A stretch of 64,000 nucleotides of DNA, taken from the NCBI RefSeq assembly GCF_024197615.1, contig NZ_JAKUKE010000001.1:1468773-1532772 (forward strand), read 5' to 3'. Origin of the DNA: Desulfuromonas sp. KJ2020 (GTDB lineage Bacteria; Desulfobacterota; Desulfuromonadia; Desulfuromonadales; SZUA-540). Positions 61,292 to 64,000 of the stretch are shown here, piece by piece (the stretch's first letter is position 1; every line of letters starts with the position of its first letter). The translations under genes and the position numbers were made by a program. The notes beneath the pieces are model-generated. The model was not told the origin of the DNA and did not search any database. It was given only the letters and a program-made list of their open reading frames with translations.

Positions 61292-61916
61292 TTGCGTTCT
61301 TCCTTTCTCCATGTGCATTGGGCCAGAGGCATCCCCTCTGGCATGTTGTTGTTCTCCAGCGCCGGGAAGACAGATCCCGTCGCCGGAAACCTTCGATACA
61401 CCCTCCAGGATGTCACTCCGAAACGGTGACGGAGTTCCGTCGGCTACATAGCATCGGCTGTGCCAGCTTTTTTAATGAGAATTGGCGAGCTTTGATGAGG
61501 GAAGATTTATTGGCAAAATATCATCGGAGAGGCTGGTGGCGATCTCTGTTCATTGTGTGGAGGTCAGTACCCTGAAAATACAAAGGTTTTTCCTCAGGCG
61601 AACCCATTTTTTGAATGGGGAAGATCTGGGGGCTTTTTGGGGGTTTTCCCTTATTTGACATTAATTACCGTTAAGTATTTAAATACGGGAGAAATAAGGG
61701 AATCTGTGCTGGTGATTTCACCTTCAGTAGGGGGGAAACACCATTGGTTTTTGTTAATTTCGGGTTTTGCCCATTAAAATAGGCGACCGGCTGTCGGTCT
61801 ACGGTGGGAAAAGCCTGCGATTTCAGACCCTGAAATGCCTGCAAGTTGTCTTATATAAATGAGCTTGGCAAATTGCCGGAACCTGAATAGCACCACAGAT
61901 TCTGCTGGCGAGCCGC
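61292..61916. other. Long noncoding stretch with multiple inverted repeats
   Basis: About 620 bases, with the upper part AT-richer than neighbours. Structures: GCCAGAGG-CATCC-CCTCTGGC (61322-61342), just before the ribosome site of the secreted gene; overlapping alternatives ACTCCG/CGGAGT (61415-61435), GTCAC/GTGAC (61412-61430) and GACGGA-GT-TCCGTC (61428-61441); and CCCTTATTT/AAATAAGGG (61648-61700). No coding frame with a ribosome site was found. Confidence 0.6.
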
Positions 61917-61942
61917 AAAAAAAGCCCCCGCCAGGCGGGAGC
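61917..61942 (-). terminator. Terminator after the TPR membrane protein gene
   Basis: On the minus strand: GCTCCCGC-CTG-GCGGGGGC followed by seven T. Confidence 0.88.
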
Positions 61943-62007
61943 CGATTACAGCCGGTGGGTATGTAGGGGATAGTATGTCTGTCGACTTCCTGTTGCTTAT
62001 ATTCCGG

Positions 62008-63360
62008 TTACCGGGTGAATGCCGTTGTTATCCTTGTCGCCGTGAGTTCTTGAGCGGTCGCTGTCAACTTGCGCTTCACACTCTGGATCGCCTTCTGATA
62101 CCTGAGAACCTCTGGTGCCAGCTGTGCTGCCCGTTGATATTCCTGTAAGGCTTTATGCAGATTGCCGTTTTTCTCGTCCGATCTGCCAAGCCAATAGATC
62201 GCTGAAGCGTTGTTCGGAAATTTCCTGACGTTTAGATTGGCGATTTCCGCGCTGCCCTGTAAATGATCCGCCGCCCGTCTTTCATTTCCCATCAACTCGT
62301 AAGTTTCCACCAGGGAAAGATGTGACGCAACGCTGAGCGGCTGCCTGGCGAGAGTATCAAGGTCCACCTGTTCTGCCTTTTCAAGGAAATTGCGGGCCAA
62401 CTGTGGATCGTTCAATTTGGTGTAGCAAACAAACAGATTGCGTAACGCCGAAGCGTTATTCGGTTCCTCTTTATGCACCAGCAGATATAATTGCGCGGCG
62501 CTGTCCCATTGTTCAAAACGCTTGTAGCGATCGGCAAACTTCTCCACACCATTATAGAATCGGGCTTGCATTTTCGGTTTCATGGTGGGTGCGTAATAGC
62601 CTGCGGTGGTGGCAAAAAAGGCGAGAAGAGTTACACCCAGGACCAATGAAACGGTTTGCCAGGCCAGCTGCTTCGAATCCGCCGCAGGCCATTCGGGAAT
62701 ATTCCTAAGTTCCTGCTGTTGACGCGTGGCAAGCAAAAAATTGAAGGACATGATGGCCAGCGCCAGCGGGATCAGTACTTCAGCAATTTCAGCCTCGTTG
62801 AACTGAAGAAGTCCAAGCTCAAGCCCGGCGCTGAACACAAAAAAGGGCCAGAGGTAAAGCGGCGGGTGTGGCAAGCCTTTATTGCTGAACCAGAGAGCCA
62901 ATCTCCAGCGTAAACCCAAAAGAAGAGGGAACAGTAACCCATAAAAGACCAACCCCAGTGCAATCAAATATTCCATCGATTGCTTCAATGAGGTCTCGAT
63001 GGGACCGGTAAAAAAATTATGCAGGTTGGTTTCATTTTGCAGATTGTGTGTTCGAAAAAAATCGGGCGTTGTCAGGTTGAAGATTCTTTGTCCCCAGGAA
63101 ATCTCTTCACCGACAACATAGAAGCAGGCCAATGCCAAAATCGCAAAGAAGGGACGGTAATTCGACTTGCCGCAGGCAATCCGGACCGAGAGCAGCATGG
63201 TTGTGACAAAAAGAAAGACTTGGGCCCACTCGCCGACCAGATCCTCGTAAGTCGCAACGATATAGGCCAGGGGAAACCTTGCTGCCATGAGAAAATAACC
63301 ACCGGCAATAACGACAAACAATCCCCAGGCAACAAGTTTGTGTGGTTTTGTCAGTTTCAT
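62008..63360 (-). CDS. Membrane protein with C-terminal TPR domain, unknown
   Basis: 450-aa inner-membrane protein. Seven or so hydrophobic segments fill residues ~10-265 (LVAWGLFVVIAGGYFLMAARF, FFAILALACFYVVGEEISWGQRIF, VSLVLGVTLLAFFATTAGYY). The conserved-looking VVGEEISWGQR and NLHNFF motifs lie in this part. A soluble region (~275-435) carries four TPR-like repeats (AAQLYLLVHKEEPNNASALRNLFVCYTKL, ALQEYQRAAQLAPEVLRYQ). GGGAGAA precedes ATG. No family was recognised beyond TPR; monocistronic. Confidence 0.8.
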   Translation of the reverse strand: MKLTKPHKLVAWGLFVVIAGGYFLMAARFPLAYIVATYEDLVGEWAQVFLFVTTMLLSVRIACGKSNYRPFFAILALACFYVVGEEISWGQRIFNLTTPDFFRTHNLQNETNLHNFFTGPIETSLKQSMEYLIALGLVFYGLLFPLLLGLRWRLALWFSNKGLPHPPLYLWPFFVFSAGLELGLLQFNEAEIAEVLIPLALAIMSFNFLLATRQQQELRNIPEWPAADSKQLAWQTVSLVLGVTLLAFFATTAGYYAPTMKPKMQARFYNGVEKFADRYKRFEQWDSAAQLYLLVHKEEPNNASALRNLFVCYTKLNDPQLARNFLEKAEQVDLDTLARQPLSVASHLSLVETYELMGNERRAADHLQGSAEIANLNVRKFPNNASAIYWLGRSDEKNGNLHKALQEYQRAAQLAPEVLRYQKAIQSVKRKLTATAQELTATRITTAFTR

Positions 63361-63460
63361 GGTGGTTCTCCCGAAATGAGTATCCTGTCACCACCTCTAC
63401 GATGGTCTTGCCGATGCCGAATGGCCCGGGGGAGCGCTGGTCTGTGCCGTCTTTTCTGGC

Positions 63461-63484
63461 GGCTGCCGGACAGTTCCGGCAGCC
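63461..63484. repeat. Perfect 10-bp-stem hairpin
   Basis: GGCTGCCGGA-CAGT-TCCGGCAGCC, in the gap between the two minus-strand genes. No T-run follows on either strand, so it is only a possible transcript-end element of the upstream gene. Confidence 0.7.
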
Positions 63485-63505
63485 GCCCAGAATCAGCTCG
63501 AACTG

Positions 63506-63913
63506 TTAGCGGTGATCGCTGTCGGCGTCACTATCGCTATCACTGTCACTGTCGTGATGGTGATCTACGAAATCATAAGTCGGAACTTCAGAATTCGGGC
63601 AATCGCCATTCACTTCAACCTTGGCCTGCCAGTAGACACCTGTCGCGTAACCGGGGGCATTCCAGGTGTACTCTACCGCGGTGGTACGCCCTTCACTCAA
63701 CCAGGCTTCTTTGCAGAGCTGGCCGATCTTGACCCCGGCATTGTCGAAACCTGTCATTTTGACAGCGGCCCGAACACTTTGAGACGTCGTATTCTTTACC
63801 GAAGCCTTGACGGTTGCAGCCTGGTTGAGTTTCACCTGGGTTCCGGCGTGAGCCAGAGGGATGCTTACGAAGGCGATGAGCATCGCCAGTAAAATCAGTT
63901 TTGCTGTTTTCAT
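63506..63913 (-). CDS. Small secreted protein with acidic Asp/Ser tail
   Basis: 135-aa exported protein; GGAGGAAAAG before ATG 63913 and signal peptide MKTAKLILLAMLIAFVSIPLAHA. The mature part (residues ~24-112) looks like a single beta-sandwich domain (QAATVKASVKNTTSQSVRAAVKMTGFDNAGVKIGQLCKEAWLSEGRTTAVEYTWNAPGYATGVYWQAKVEVNGDC) with two Cys that may pair. The end DHHHDSDSDSDSDADSDHR is a His/Asp/Ser tail able to bind divalent metal such as calcium. Function unknown. The last 87 bases of the window upstream of it show no other gene. Confidence 0.8.
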   Translation of the reverse strand: MKTAKLILLAMLIAFVSIPLAHAGTQVKLNQAATVKASVKNTTSQSVRAAVKMTGFDNAGVKIGQLCKEAWLSEGRTTAVEYTWNAPGYATGVYWQAKVEVNGDCPNSEVPTYDFVDHHHDSDSDSDSDADSDHR

Positions 63914-64000
63914 CTTTTCCTCCAGATAGTTCGTATCGCGTTACAGGATTCGTTGATTCAACCCACTTACTGAACAACCGCCGTCGGGGCCTCGATGAAG

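Noticed and set aside
61381-61460. Class I c-di-GMP riboswitch in the plus-strand sequence GAAACGGTGACGGAG
   Set aside because: Only loosely similar to GGTGACGCAAAGCC; the core residues are missing.

Overview
The window reads as chromosomal DNA of a GC-rich, anaerobic, electron-transferring Gram-negative bacterium of the Desulfuromonadales (Geobacter/Desulfuromonas relatives). The grounds are multiheme c-type cytochromes, an outer-membrane conduit cluster laid out like the ext genes of Geobacter, a hemE/hemH/J-domain/PPO-type haem neighbourhood with a SPASM radical SAM protein, small siroheme sulfite reductase, and a selenocysteine-like TGA in a cytochrome. This assignment comes from gene content only; no rRNA or tRNA gene was seen.

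Layout. 1-926: 3' part of glutamate dehydrogenase and its terminator. 1.1-13.2 kb: a complete pel exopolysaccharide operon (pelA, pelB in two genes, pelC-G). 13.3-19.5 kb: a small Gln-rich repeat protein, an unusual PEP-synthase-like protein, MltA, a shikimate-kinase-like protein and a quinone oxidoreductase. 19.8-20.4 kb: a Phd antitoxin beside a ParE/RelE toxin gene broken by an amber codon. 20.5-25.5 kb: monohaem lipoprotein cytochrome, PepSY-type membrane protein, small sulfite reductase, two-component system, nitronate-monooxygenase-type flavoprotein. 25.6-32.7 kb: haem synthesis region. 32.8-35.9 kb: Usp and CPA2 antiporter with RCK domain.

36.1-50.2 kb is the most interesting region, all on the minus strand. 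From 50.1 kb downward it runs: TetR regulator, four-domain rhodanese lipoprotein, porin-like protein, small periplasmic protein, pentahaem cytochrome with an in-frame TGA, 12-haem lipoprotein cytochrome, 9-haem cytochrome, Rieske protein, cytochrome b, subunit-IV-like protein, tetrahaem cytochrome, second TetR, Tat-exported 4x[4Fe-4S] protein, and di-haem cytochrome b. The order matches what I recall of the extHIJKLMNOPQS cluster of Geobacter sulfurreducens. Together it could carry electrons from menaquinol across the periplasm to the outer membrane. The TGA is followed at the right distance by a hairpin with the geometry of a bacterial SECIS element, and the same frame stays open for 110 more codons, so the pentahaem protein is probably a selenocysteine-containing cytochrome that would be mis-annotated as two ORFs. 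Strong hairpins or terminators after extH-, extJ- and extKL-like genes suggest graded expression.

50.5-56.0 kb: molybdenum operon mobA-mobB-modE-like-modABC-moeA. 56.2-60.0 kb: hybrid histidine kinase, peptide deformylase, GcvR-like ACT protein. 60.1-64.0 kb: two secreted proteins of unknown role, a membrane TPR protein, and long AT-richer noncoding DNA with several inverted repeats.
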